Notes: generated from the letters alone by a model not told the origin. A stretch of DNA of 64,000 nucleotides from Anthopleura xanthogrammica (GCA_964019055.1 OZ025216.1:2974501-3038500), one strand, 5' to 3'. Positions 41,791 through 54,026 are shown, counted from the stretch's first letter. Made by a program: numbers and translations.

Positions 41791-42058
41791 TTTTACCGGT
41801 GAAAATAGCAGCTAAAAATCCGGTTGACACAAGCGATGCACTTGTTTTTGTTACACCACAAATATGGCTGTCCTCCTGATCACGTGACCTCTCCTCCCAC
41901 ACCCCAAGCAAGTCGATCATTCTTCGATTTTCAATCGATATCTTATCGGAACTTTGCCCTGTTTTTTCGAAGTGGCTCGGGTCCACCCCGTGAATGATAC
42001 CCACGTGCCGAGGCTTCGTTCTTTCTCTTACACGTACTGCTCAGGTAAGATGGCGGAC
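41791..42058. promoter_or_regulatory. Shared head-to-head promoter of flotillin-1 and RPS5
   Basis: Only about 230 bases separate the flotillin ATG (41790, minus) from the inferred RPS5 start (about 42021, plus). The segment is more GC-rich than its surroundings, has CACGTGACC (41883) and no TATA, and ends with AAGATGGCGGAC (42047-42058), the YY1-type motif common just inside ribosomal protein genes. Confidence 0.6.
42021..42044 (+). other. RPS5: Probable 5' non-coding exon of RPS5 with a TOP tract
   Basis: CTTTCTCTTAC is a typical 5' terminal oligopyrimidine start, and CAG|GTAAGA gives a strong donor 24 bases on. The matching acceptor TTTCTTCAG ends at 42999, nine bases before the ATG. This is inferred from sequence only. 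Confidence 0.55.
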
Positions 42059-42999
42059 GAAATCGTTGATTCACTCTTAACCGTAATTTAAGCATCAAAA
42101 GAAGAGTTTTCGAGCCTAGTTTTGAGTTCGTTAGCTCCATTAGATATTTCTCTTTCTAATAGTGCTAAGATTTTTTGTTGGTAGGGTCCTAAACATCAAT
42201 TATTTTGTGTGTTTGTTGAGGCTATCGAAGAATGGTTATGTTCAAACCGGCGAGTCTTTTTTCGTTTCCCAATAAAATACTGGGTGGTTCTTGATCAAAG
42301 TTGAATAATACTTCCCTTGATATTAGTTATAATTCCAAAACACCCGTTCCAAGGATTTTTGTGGTAATACTTTCTCCTAGAAGTTCTGAAGTAGTTGATA
42401 ATGTGTGCAAAATCATGGCTATAGGCTTTAGATTGCCTATCCCATGTGACAGGTTTAGTTAAGGTCTTCACATGTACATCGATCTTGATAAAGGTTCTGT
42501 CCTAATACTTTGCATGGTTTATACATATCAGAAGTATACTCTATGAAACTACTGCTTGCTTCTAGACACGAACTTTCAGAAAGTCATGCAAAGCAACCTT
42601 TTTCAGAAGCTTTATACAAGTTTGAATTGAGAATTCGAAATTGCAACTGAATCCAAATGACTGGCATTTTGGCTTCTGTCAATCAAGTTCATTCTGATGA
42701 AGCGATATAAAGAGCCATTTTACACTGGAATTTCTTTATCACTAGCAATCGGAACAACCTCAGCCAGTCATAGATTTGATTGACAGAAGCCAAACACCAG
42801 ACGTCTGGAGTCAGTAGGTCACAGAAATATGAAAAGCGCTGTAAGATTATAGTTTTCAAGGCTAGCACCCTCATCAATGTGTCACTCAGCTGCCACAATA
42901 TATTTGATTGACGGAAGTGTTTTTGCCTAATTTCACAACTGTCTCGATCAGCACATAGCAATGAAAGCAGTGGTAAAGCTCTTGGTTTCTTTTCTTCAG
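42059..42999 (+). other. First (5' UTR) intron of RPS5
   Basis: If the exon at 42021-42044 is right, this 955-base stretch (from 42045) is intronic. It has one inverted pair (GGCTTCTGTCAATCAA near 42671 and TTTGATTGACAGAAGCC near 42775) and nothing else recognisable. Confidence 0.5.
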
Positions 43000-43008
43000 G
43001 TCTCCATC

Positions 43009-45557
<2,549 letters not shown>

Positions 45558-45588
45558 GAAAATATGTGTAATAATTTTACAGCATAAC

Positions 45589-45594
45589 AATAAA
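45589..45594 (+). terminator. Polyadenylation signal of RPS5
   Basis: AATAAA 32 bases after the stop codon, followed by a TGTGTC-rich stretch near 45612. Confidence 0.8.
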
Positions 45595-45970
45595 AAGCTG
45601 CTGAGAATTTCTGCTGTGTCATTGGCTATTTACCTAGAGATAGATTTAAATACACTATTAAAATTCAAAAATTGTTGTCTGTCCAAAAGGTTCAACAATA
45701 GAGGTCAAGAGGGAAGTGTGTTCTGGGTAAACAGTTAATGAGGCTAATATTATGCATATTTCAGTTCAGCTATCGAACAATATTCAAGTTACAGATCAAA
45801 ACATTTTGTCACTCGATCTTCATGCATGTAATTGTATGCACTCTCCAAATGCCCAGGATATTAACTACCCAGAATATAAAGAAATATCTTTCTTGTCCTG
45901 TTCTACAGATCACACTGATATAAAACTCAATCATAATCCAGGAATATGGTTTATGATATTATAGAAAATA
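45595..45970. other. Spacer between RPS5 and the transposon
   Basis: Roughly 375 bases without a gene or a clear repeat. The overlapping short open frames at 45738-45964 show no motif. Confidence 0.5.
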
Positions 45971-46319
45971 TTTCTCTTGTGAAAAATTAATCTTAGCGCG
46001 GATATGTGAAAAATCGTTCACTTTGTGAAGAAAGCATGAAATTTGGCACAATTATAGCTTACAATGTTATAAAATGATTTAGATATGGAGGCATTGCTAA
46101 AAACCAATTATAGGGTATTTAGGGGAGGTTTTTGCATGGAAACGAGGCTAAATTCCAAATTCTAAGTTTATTTTATTCTAAATCTACCACATTTAGCATA
46201 GTTAAAGATTTTGCCTTTTTTATAAGCAGTTCAAACGTAAAGTAGTGCCCTGAATGCAAATGCTGGGCATTTAAGAGGGTCTCTTGCATGAAAACGAGGC
46301 TACTGGTTAAAGATTTACA
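45971..46319. repeat. Left terminal inverted repeat of the transposon
   Basis: Pairs with 51941-52301. Shared inner end is ACTGGTTAAAGATTTACA. A 10-base gap near 46007 and weaker pairing outside 45998 mark the outer part. Confidence 0.9.
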
Positions 46320-46721
46320 GACTTTAATCCTTTTAAAATACAGTTACTGACTGAAACTATAGAAAAAGAACGAAAACGAAAACACTCAGATCATTGTTAC
46401 TTAAATGGCTAAACGAATTATTATTCTATCTATTTTGGGAACCCTGGGTTTTTTTTCTGACGGACTGGTACCAAATACCCCAGCATGCATTTCTACTAGA
46501 GTTTTGTTGTCGGCCATTTTGTATTGATGCTTCTCTGTTTAGCTGGTAAGTACACTCTGTTGGTTTGGATGTTTTAGCATTTTGTTCTTAAAAATCTTAA
46601 TATTCAAATAGCTAATGAAGAATATGGAAAATCAATTGCTCCTTTATTCCAAACACTGAAATATTTTATTTAATTTTGTCAATTTATTTGGTACGAAAGA
46701 CTTGACTGGACGAAGTGTGTT
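46320..46721 (+). promoter_or_regulatory. Transposon 5' region with a probable first intron
   Basis: No in-frame Met precedes the conserved CVLCQK start of the protein: upstream of 46722 the frame reads through to a TAA at 46671-46673 without ATG. A strong donor (CTG|GTAAGT, GT at 46546) 17 bases after an ATG at 46527 suggests a spliced leader exon, but no acceptor fits its phase cleanly. Confidence 0.4.
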
Positions 46722-49700
46722 TTGTGTCAAAAAGATAACGATGAATCACTGCAGTGCCCTGCTAATTCGAAACGTAATGATGCTGGTTCAGGGTACAAAA
46801 CACTCGCTTCGAATCTTCGAGAGTTTTTTGAACTGGATCCTAACCTTTTGCCTTTAGATTATAACTTTCTTAATGAGGGAGATGGGATAGAAAAATGCTT
46901 GGCAACCAACAAGGCGTGTTGGCATAAGAGTTGTGCTCTTAAGTATAATACCAATGAGCTTAAAAGGGCTAGAAAGCGATATTGTTCTGAGGTAGTCGAG
47001 ACTGATCAATCACGAAAATCGAAACGCTCAAGAACAAGCCTAGAATATTCTAAGCAAACATGTTTCTTCTGTGACGAGCCAGAAGATAAGGATCCTTTGC
47101 ATAGTGTGAGTACCTTTGGCTTAAACAGTCGGGTACGACAATATGCTTTGGAATTACAAGATGAAAAACTTTTGGTCAAACTAAGCTCCGGAGATTTGAT
47201 GGCACAGGAAGCAAAGTACCACAAGACGTGCCTTACGACGCTTTACAACAAAGCACGCTCTCAAACATCCAACAAAGACCCTAAGAAAAACAAGGATGAA
47301 AGTGTGGCTGATGGTATTGTTCTGGCCGAGTTGATCTCATATATAGAAGAAAGTCGTTCTGATTCAAAGGGAGTCCTGGTTTTCAGGTTGAAAGAGCTAG
47401 CCAACATGTATGACTCTCGTTTACAGCAACTTGGTTTGCTTGGAAAATCTGTTAACTCTTCTAGACTAAAGGACAGAATCCTTGCTAGTGTTCCTGATCT
47501 TCAAGCTCACCAACAAGGTCGTGATATATTACTTGCCTTTAAAGACGACATCGGGGTAGCCCTGCAGAAAGTATTGGAAGAAGACAACGATACAGAGGCT
47601 AAGCACCTAGCAAAGGCAGCTGGAATTTGTAGAAGAGAAATGTTGTCATCAAAGTCAACTTTCCTGGGAACGTTCGAGGAACACTGCCAAGAAGATTCTG
47701 TACCATCATCACTTAAATCATTGATTAAAATGATTCTCTATGGACCAAACATTAAGGAGCAATTGGAGAATAACACCTCTCAAGCAGCATTAACTATTTC
47801 TCAATTGCTTCAGTTTAACTGTTCTTCCAGACGGCGGGAAGAAAGAACTTCTTATGGCCATCGTCATAATAAAGATCGTGAGACACCTGTCCCGCTGTAC
47901 ATCGGCCTATATACTCACGCATTAACTCGTAAACGCGAACTGGTAGACTGCCTTTACAAACTTGGCATTTCCATATCTTATGATCGAGTTCTTTCAATAT
48001 CGACTGACATTGGAAATACGGTATGCCGCAGGTATGAAGAAGAAGGAGTTTTATGTCCAGGTAAACTTCGAAAAGAGCTCTTTACGACTGCGGCCATTGA
48101 CAACATTGACCACAATCCCAGTTCCAATACCGCGCAAGATTCATTTCATGGAACTGGGATTTCGCTTTTTCAGAATACGTCTGAAGAGAATACTGGAGTG
48201 AAACGAGATACAGTTGTGTTGGAACAGATCGAAGGTAAATCTTCCAAAACAGTTTGCCCGCTACCAGACTGGTACACGGAGGTTCCCCCTTGTGTCCTTA
48301 GAGACAAAAATGCAGCAATTCCATTGATCGATTCGCCTCAGGTATCCAATAACGATGTGTTGACAGGCGCTTTAGAAACGGAATACGAGTGGCTTGAAGA
48401 AGTTAAAGTCTCGACAGAATCAGAGTCATATCAAGGAGAGAAGCTTATATCTTGGAGCTGGTATCATGCAAACATCAATGGTAGTGAACCCTCATTGACA
48501 CCGGCCGTTACAGCCCTTCTTCCACTGTTCCCAGATGAAGCGAAATCAGTAGCCATGATCCGCCACGCCATGGATGTGATAAAAGCAGCAATCCAGTATC
48601 TAAATCCTGGCCAAATACCAATCATTGCCGTTGATCAACCTCTCTACAGTATTGCAAAGCAAATACAATGGAACTGGCCAGATACACACGGGGAGCAGCG
48701 CTTTGTTTTCATGCTTGGAGGCCTACACATCGAAATGGCTGTCTTGAGCGTTCTTGGAGATTGGCTAGAAGATAGTGGATGGGTGAACTCACTCGTAGAA
48801 GCAAATATTGCGACACCAGGTGTAGCAAATTCTTTCCTAAAGGCCTCAAATGTCAAACGCACTAGACATGCACATCATGTAACAGCAAGTGCCTTGTACT
48901 GTTTGTTGAAAACCGCTTACATCTTGGCCAAGGAAAACGGGGACGTTGGAAGTGACCTTTTTATGGATGATTGGTGTAAACAAAGATCAGAAGCTTCTCC
49001 ACAGTTCCAGTTCTGGTACATAACCTTGCAATTACAGTTGCAGTACTCCTTGTTTGTGCGATCCCTGCGTGAGTCCAACTTCCCCCTCTATCTGAAAAGT
49101 CTCTGCAAACTAGTCCCTTGGTTCTTTGCTTTGAATCATGTCAACTATTCACGATGGGTGCCTGTGCATTTGCGAGACATGGAAACTCTCCAAGTCAAAC
49201 ATCCAGAGATCTACCAACAGTTCCTGAAAGGAGGGTTTACCGTGAAGAAAACCACCAATGCCTTTTCTGCAATTGCCATTGACCAAGCACACGAACAGAA
49301 TAATTCCTTGGTCAAAGGAGAGGGTGGTGCTGTTGGTCTGACCGAGAATCCCTCAGCCTTACGGCGTTGGATGATTTCAGGCCCAGAAATTGCAAGAATG
49401 GTAGAAGAGTTTCAAGGCTGCTTTACCGAAGGGGGAAAGGAGAGCAAAAAGCATCACGAAGAGGCAAAGAGCTATCAAGTTTCTTTCGCAAAAAAAGTAA
49501 TATCTTTGACATCAGTGATTGAAAATATGGGAAACCCATTCACTGAGGAAACGGCAGATCTTCTTGTACTTGATACAAGAGACATTGTCGATGAGAACGT
49601 AGTCGAGACCGTACAAACAATTGAGGCCCTTGGCCAGCAACAGTTTGAAACATTCCAGTCTGAAAGACTCAGAGGAAACAGGAAGAGCCTATACGAACCC

Positions 49701-50951
49701 ATCAAGAAGAATAAGTTGTCGTTGTTTAGAAGTCCTAATAAGAAAGAACCATCGAAAGAGAAGCAACAGATTTCCTCTCTGAAGAGTGATTGTGCGTTAT
49801 TTTCCAGACTCTACATCTCTTGCCAGACCAGAAATGGAGACCTTGATAACTTTTTCAAGCATGAAAACCAGGGCTGCCCACCATCACTGTCACAAAATGG
49901 AAAGCTTCGGCTTCCTTCAAAGAAATCTGATCTGCTTGATGGATTGGAAACTCTGTTGCCATCTTCAGCAAGTGTCCCTGACCCTATTGATGTAATGGTT
50001 CTTGATGGTGCGGCCATTATCAATATGTTAAAGCCAACTAGCACAGTAAAGAATTTTGACGACTACGCTGATCAAGTTTTCATCCCATACATTAAAGGAC
50101 AACTTCAGCATGTTCTCAGGGTGGATGTCGTATTCGATGAATACATAAAGGACAGTCTAAAGGTAACAACCAGGCGTAAAAGAGGCAAAGGTGTAAGAAG
50201 GCGGGTACAATCCTTAACAATGGTACCTAAAAACTGGAGGGATTTTCTGAGGGTCGAAGGAAATAAGACGGAGCTCTTTAGTTTCTTGGCTCAAAAAACC
50301 CAGCATGTGGACTTCGGCCATGGAAGACAAGTCATCATAACCAAAGGTGACCAAGTGGTCTGTAGCCCATCGTGTGACACATCGGGTTTGCCTCCATGCA
50401 ACCATGAGGAGGCGGACACTAGAATGATCGTTCACGTCGCAGACGCTGTTAAAGCAGGATATGGAAAGATTGCCATACGTACCGTAGATACCGATGTCAT
50501 TGTGATATGTATTGCAGCGATCAACCATTTTCAAAGTACAGAACTATGGGTTCTTTTTGGTACCGGCACAAACCACAGATCATTTGCAATCCATGCTATT
50601 GCAAGTCTACTTGGTCCAGACAAATCAAGATCTTTACCCGTATTCCACGCTTTAACGGGATGCGACACAGTTTCCTCTTTCTCTGGGATAGGCAAAAAGA
50701 CGGCGTGGGCAACCTGGATGTTGGATGAAGAGGTAACTGCTGCTTTTCTTGAATGCTCAAGAAGCCCAGATTGCATAAGTGATGAGAGTCTTAAGAAGAT
50801 AGAGCATTTTGTCGTTTTGCTCTATGACCGGGCCAGCACAAAGTCACTTGTAAATGAAGCACGCAAACAGCTCTTTGCCCAAAAGGGAAGAAGCCTGGAA
50901 GCTATTCCACCGACACAAGCAGCTCTTCTGCAACACATTAAAAGGGCGTAG
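46722..50951 (+). CDS. Transposon protein: Zn modules, transposase-like core, FEN1/XPG-like nuclease
   Basis: Frame of 1409 codons (numbered from TTG at 46722; the true start must be spliced in from upstream). N-terminus: two similar modules with C-x2-C followed by WHKSC or YHKTC (about 1-90 and 113-170), probably zinc-binding. Middle (about 530-900): PIIAVDQPLY (D638), MLGGLHIEMAV (669-671) and AIDQAHEQNN (E858), compatible with an RNase-H-fold transposase but not proven. C-terminal part: VLDGAA (D1095), VVFDEY (D1139), HEEADTRM (E1229/E1230, D1232), TVDTDV (D1256, D1258) and LTGCDTVSSFSGIGKKTAW (D1315 plus a helix-hairpin-helix). These correspond in order and spacing to the seven metal-binding acids and H3TH motif of FEN1/XPG nucleases. 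Likely roles are DNA cleavage at the TIRs and flap or gap processing. TAG at 50949-50951 ends the frame early. Confidence 0.88.
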   Translation: MCQKDNDESLQCPANSKRNDAGSGYKTLASNLREFFELDPNLLPLDYNFLNEGDGIEKCLATNKACWHKSCALKYNTNELKRARKRYCSEVVETDQSRKSKRSRTSLEYSKQTCFFCDEPEDKDPLHSVSTFGLNSRVRQYALELQDEKLLVKLSSGDLMAQEAKYHKTCLTTLYNKARSQTSNKDPKKNKDESVADGIVLAELISYIEESRSDSKGVLVFRLKELANMYDSRLQQLGLLGKSVNSSRLKDRILASVPDLQAHQQGRDILLAFKDDIGVALQKVLEEDNDTEAKHLAKAAGICRREMLSSKSTFLGTFEEHCQEDSVPSSLKSLIKMILYGPNIKEQLENNTSQAALTISQLLQFNCSSRRREERTSYGHRHNKDRETPVPLYIGLYTHALTRKRELVDCLYKLGISISYDRVLSISTDIGNTVCRRYEEEGVLCPGKLRKELFTTAAIDNIDHNPSSNTAQDSFHGTGISLFQNTSEENTGVKRDTVVLEQIEGKSSKTVCPLPDWYTEVPPCVLRDKNAAIPLIDSPQVSNNDVLTGALETEYEWLEEVKVSTESESYQGEKLISWSWYHANINGSEPSLTPAVTALLPLFPDEAKSVAMIRHAMDVIKAAIQYLNPGQIPIIAVDQPLYSIAKQIQWNWPDTHGEQRFVFMLGGLHIEMAVLSVLGDWLEDSGWVNSLVEANIATPGVANSFLKASNVKRTRHAHHVTASALYCLLKTAYILAKENGDVGSDLFMDDWCKQRSEASPQFQFWYITLQLQLQYSLFVRSLRESNFPLYLKSLCKLVPWFFALNHVNYSRWVPVHLRDMETLQVKHPEIYQQFLKGGFTVKKTTNAFSAIAIDQAHEQNNSLVKGEGGAVGLTENPSALRRWMISGPEIARMVEEFQGCFTEGGKESKKHHEEAKSYQVSFAKKVISLTSVIENMGNPFTEETADLLVLDTRDIVDENVVETVQTIEALGQQQFETFQSERLRGNRKSLYEPIKKNKLSLFRSPNKKEPSKEKQQISSLKSDCALFSRLYISCQTRNGDLDNFFKHENQGCPPSLSQNGKLRLPSKKSDLLDGLETLLPSSASVPDPIDVMVLDGAAIINMLKPTSTVKNFDDYADQVFIPYIKGQLQHVLRVDVVFDEYIKDSLKVTTRRKRGKGVRRRVQSLTMVPKNWRDFLRVEGNKTELFSFLAQKTQHVDFGHGRQVIITKGDQVVCSPSCDTSGLPPCNHEEADTRMIVHVADAVKAGYGKIAIRTVDTDVIVICIAAINHFQSTELWVLFGTGTNHRSFAIHAIASLLGPDKSRSLPVFHALTGCDTVSSFSGIGKKTAWATWMLDEEVTAAFLECSRSPDCISDESLKKIEHFVVLLYDRASTKSLVNEARKQLFAQKGRSLEAIPPTQAALLQHIKRA

Positions 50952-51203
50952 CTTCAAGGAGGTCATTGCTGGGGACAAGCAGCCTCGCCTGTCATGACTT
51001 TGCCCAGCCCTAGTGAATGGGGATGGAAGCAAACCTCTGATGGATGGACACCTTTGTGGACAACACTTCCTGATATCTCAGCATCATGTGCACTCATTCG
51101 ATGTGGTTGCAAGAAAGGATGCAGATCGCGATGTTCTTGTGCCAAGGCGGTGTTGAAATGTACAGCACTGTGTTTGTGTGGAGGAGAATGTTCATTGGAA
51201 TGA
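50952..51203 (+). pseudogene. CXC-domain C-terminus of the transposon protein, cut off by an in-frame TAG
   Basis: Directly after the TAG, in the same frame, 83 codons continue to TGA at 51201-51203. They encode a Trp-rich linker and RCGCKKGCRSRCSCAKAVLK followed by C-x3-CLCGGEC, a Tesmin/TSO1-type CXC module that would bind DNA, perhaps the TIRs. Continuity of frame and the strong Cys pattern show it belonged to the same protein. Either the copy is disabled at this codon or the stop is read through. AATAAA lies at 51214-51219. Confidence 0.8.
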
Positions 51204-51940
51204 ATGGAAGGTAAATAAATCAAACCTATAGTTATTTGTATCGGAAAACTTTATGATTTACTAACTACAATTAATTATTCTCAAATGTTTATTAGATATC
51301 TCAATTTGAACCATGTCGATACCAGCTGCAACGTCTTGGAGGATACAGAAACCAGCTCGACATCTTCGAGGATATCGATACCAGCTCCAACATCATATGT
51401 TTATTAGATAGCTCCAGATACTATATAAAGCAAGAGATACAAATGGATACAATTCCAAACACCGCCTCATTATAATTTCATAACTTTTACCTGTTTTTGT
51501 TTTGTACAATCATCTCCTCAAATCCATTGGGGCATGTGCTATTTACCATTACTTATATTATATGGCATCAATATTTCGCGCGCTCTGATTGGCTTTTCAG
51601 CGGGCAAGATTTTTTTTGCAATGACCAGTCATTATAAATTTTTTTTTAAATTCATTTTTTAAAGTTCATTTTTATCAAAAAGCGCTAAAAATGCCATATA
51701 ATATATAACTTATTGACCTCATCCGTTCGTTCATTACAGGAAAATCTCAGACCTCGGTCTTTTTTGTACGGACCTCGCTGCGCTCGGTCCGTACTGTCAA
51801 GACCTCGGTCTGAGATTTCCCTGTAATGACCTCACTCTCGGTTAATAAGTGATATTTGATCTTACTTGACTATATGAGCATACAGAACGGGATTAAAAAC
51901 TAAAGAGGTAAATATATTTCATAAGAATTAGAAAAAAGTG
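51204..51940. other. Transposon 3' region
   Basis: Holds AATAAA at 51214, three diverged units of about 30 bases (GATACCAGCTGCAACGTCTT and variants, 51317-51397), then the fold-back at 51708-51850. No coding sequence is recognised. Confidence 0.5.
51708..51850. repeat. Nested fold-back hairpin (143 bp)
   Basis: Three nested inverted pairs: ACTTATTGACC with GGTTAATAAGT, a 30-base arm (51732-51761) with its inverse (51799-51828), and GTACGGACC with GGTCCGTAC around CTCGCTGCGCTC. It sits inside the transposon, so it inserted later or is cargo. Confidence 0.88.
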
Positions 51941-52301
51941 TAAATCTTTAACCAGTTGCCTCGTTTTCATGCAAGAGACCCTCTTAAATGCCCAGCATTT
52001 GCATTCAGGGCACTACTTTACGTTTGAACTGCTTATAAAAAAGGCAAAATCTTTAACTATGCTAAATGTGGTAGATTTAGAATAAAATAAACTTAGAATT
52101 TGGAATTTAGCCTCGTTTCCATGCAAAAACCTCCCCTAAATACCCTATAATTGGTTTTTAGCAATGCCTCCATATCTAAATCATTTTATAACATTGTAAG
52201 CTATAATTGTGCCAAATTTCATGCTTTCTTTACGAAGTGAACGATTTTGGGAAATTTTGCACTTATCCGCCTGACAATGGATTGGAATTTTTTATGAGAA
52301 A
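51941..52301. repeat. Right terminal inverted repeat of the transposon
   Basis: Inverse of 45971-46319. A 280-base MITE of another family starts 92 bases further right. Confidence 0.9.
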
Positions 52302-52392
52302 TTGAAGAATTTACTGGGATATTTCATCATAGTACAAACTTACCAAGAAATACTTTCCAAACTGCATTTCTTTGATAAGTTGTAGAGGTAAA

Positions 52393-52672
52393 GGCCCTGT
52401 TACACGGTGAAACTTATAGCTGAAACTTGTGTGCAACTGTGTTGCGAGACATGTTTATGGAGGTGTTACACTGTGCAATTTTGTCCTGAAACTTGTTCGG
52501 TACACAATTTTCAGTTGCACGAGTAGAAAGCAGTTCTACTTTTAATGAAACTTTCTCACGACAAAAGTTTCACAAAGCTTGGGTTTTACATGGTGAAATT
52601 CGTTCAGAAACTTGTCTCGCAACATCGTTCCACACAACTTTCAGCTAAAAGTTTCATTGTGTAACAGGGTCT
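52393..52672. repeat. MITE family U (GGCCCTGTTACAC ends), full copy
   Basis: Ends GGCCCTGTTACAC and GTGTAACAGGGTC. The interior is a series of subrepeats of GAAACTTGTGTGCAAC and GAAACTTGTCTCGCAAC in both directions. A partial copy lies at 40553-40716. Confidence 0.88.
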
Positions 52673-53299
52673 TCATGGAAAATTATATTTCATTGCCACT
52701 TCATTACCTATCAGGAATGCAAGACTGGTAATTAGGAAAGTGTGGAAAAAAGTTCCTATTATAGAGATTAGTTGAACTTTTCATTTTGCTAAAAAAATTA
52801 TTTGAATGAACAAGACACTTTCATTTTGCTGAATCGAAATAGGCTGAAAAATTTTATTTCAGTCATACAATTTATTGCTTGAGGAATTTTTACCTTGGTA
52901 AAAATAAAATATGAAAAAAATGTTTTGGCAAGAAATTAGAAATTATTAATGCAGTCACTGTTTTATAATTTTATTTTTTCAGAGGCCTGCATGGTTAAAA
53001 TATCGGCATAGCAATCAATTACTCTCATAAAAGTCATGAAACTTTTTTTTCCATTTTATAGCTAAAATATATTATGAAATTTAGTCTAAATATGTTTAAA
53101 ATTTAGTTGTCAGGTTGACATATTTTGATATGGTGACCTTTTCAATTGTTATTTATAACCTTTGTTATTTATAGAAGCTTCTGGTCTATTTTTAGCCACC
53201 TGCGACCAGCCACACCCCTTTGAACTTTAAAACATCCAAAACATTATCTTGACATGCCAGGAAAATTACCAGTATTCTACGAAACTGATAGAAAAAAAA
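52673..53299. other. AT-rich spacer
   Basis: No gene or repeat recognised. Confidence 0.5.
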
Positions 53300-53872
53300 T
53301 CAGAGTTTTCCACATTCAAATGGCTCTTGTATTTGAGACTCATTGGTCAGTAGTAAGATCAGGGCATGAGTTATGATTGGTGGAAGCACGAGTGAAGGCC
53401 TCCCGAATGTACCCGCAAAGACCCATAATATTACCAGAAGGAATAGATTCCTATTCTTGGCTCCAAATACTGAACGGTATGCGGTAAGATTGACAGTTAC
53501 GAGATACCGATTGATGCTTATAGCACTGATCAACAAGGCCGACGCCAGGCCAAACGTCATGACGGCAAATCCATTAACTTGACAAGCTATGTCCCCATAA
53601 ATCCAGTTACCTTTAGCTAATGAACTTATCATGATGGCAAAGCTGCATGAAGCAAGAATATCGGCGACTGCAAGGTTCACAATCAAAGCATTCGCTGTTG
53701 TCTTCAGTGTACAGTTAATCAATGTCACTACAATCACTAGCGTGTTCCCAAGAAGACCAGTAAGAATTATCATTAAGACGAAAATTATTATCCACGTAGA
53801 TTCCCTTTTGTTCCACGGATTTTCGCTCGTTTGTAGAGTTTCATTTGTCATGTTTCCATATAGCTGTCGCAT
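53300..53872 (-). pseudogene. Truncated rhodopsin-family (class A) receptor, TM1-TM4
   Basis: The 190-residue frame starts at ATG 53872 with an N-glycosylated N-terminus (NMTNETL). TM1 has GNTLVIVV, TM2 NLAVADIL, then C of ECL1 (DIACQ), and TM3 ends INRYLVTV, an NRY variant of the DRY motif. TM4 begins LFLLVILWVFAG. The frame then runs into TGA at 53300-53302 without ECL2 Cys or TM5-7. No continuation is seen in other frames just downstream. This could be a pseudogene with a lost 3' half, or less likely the first exon of a spliced gene. Subfamily cannot be assigned. Confidence 0.7.
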
Positions 53873-53955
53873 AGCTGAAGCTGTTCCACGAATCCTCCGA
53901 TCGATCTTATCGTTACGAGTTTACACTCAAAATATGCATAAAAAATTGTCTGCTT

Positions 53956-54026
53956 AGAATAGTTATATATTCTCACTGCATACTCATTATCACGTCGCAG
54001 TAAGTTAAGTTATGGATGAGATCCGC
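53956..54026. repeat. 71-bp direct repeat, copy 1
   Basis: Identical over 71 bases to 54198-54268; begins AGAATAGTTATATATTCTCA and ends GATGAGATCCGC. Confidence 0.95.

Larger units (their letters stand above)
45971..52301 (+). mobile_element. 6.3-kb DNA transposon with long TIRs and a FEN1/XPG-type nuclease (Academ-like)
   Basis: Inverted arms of about 350 bases (45971-46319 and 51941-52301) bracket one long reading frame on the plus strand. The inner 300 bases of the arms are about 97 percent identical by eye; the outermost 25-30 bases pair less well, so the exact ends and target duplication are uncertain (a clear shared end is GCGGATA at 45998 and its inverse ending 52270). The protein combines zinc-binding-like modules, a transposase-like middle, a nuclease with the seven FEN1-type acidic residues and a CXC module. 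From memory, Academ-superfamily transposons include a lineage with an XPG-like nuclease, so I place it there tentatively. The high arm identity suggests recent activity, although the frame has one nonsense codon and lacks a visible start Met. Confidence 0.85.

Noticed and set aside
45971..52301. LTR or non-LTR retrotransposon
   Set aside because: Terminal repeats are inverted, not direct, and the frame has no reverse transcriptase motif.
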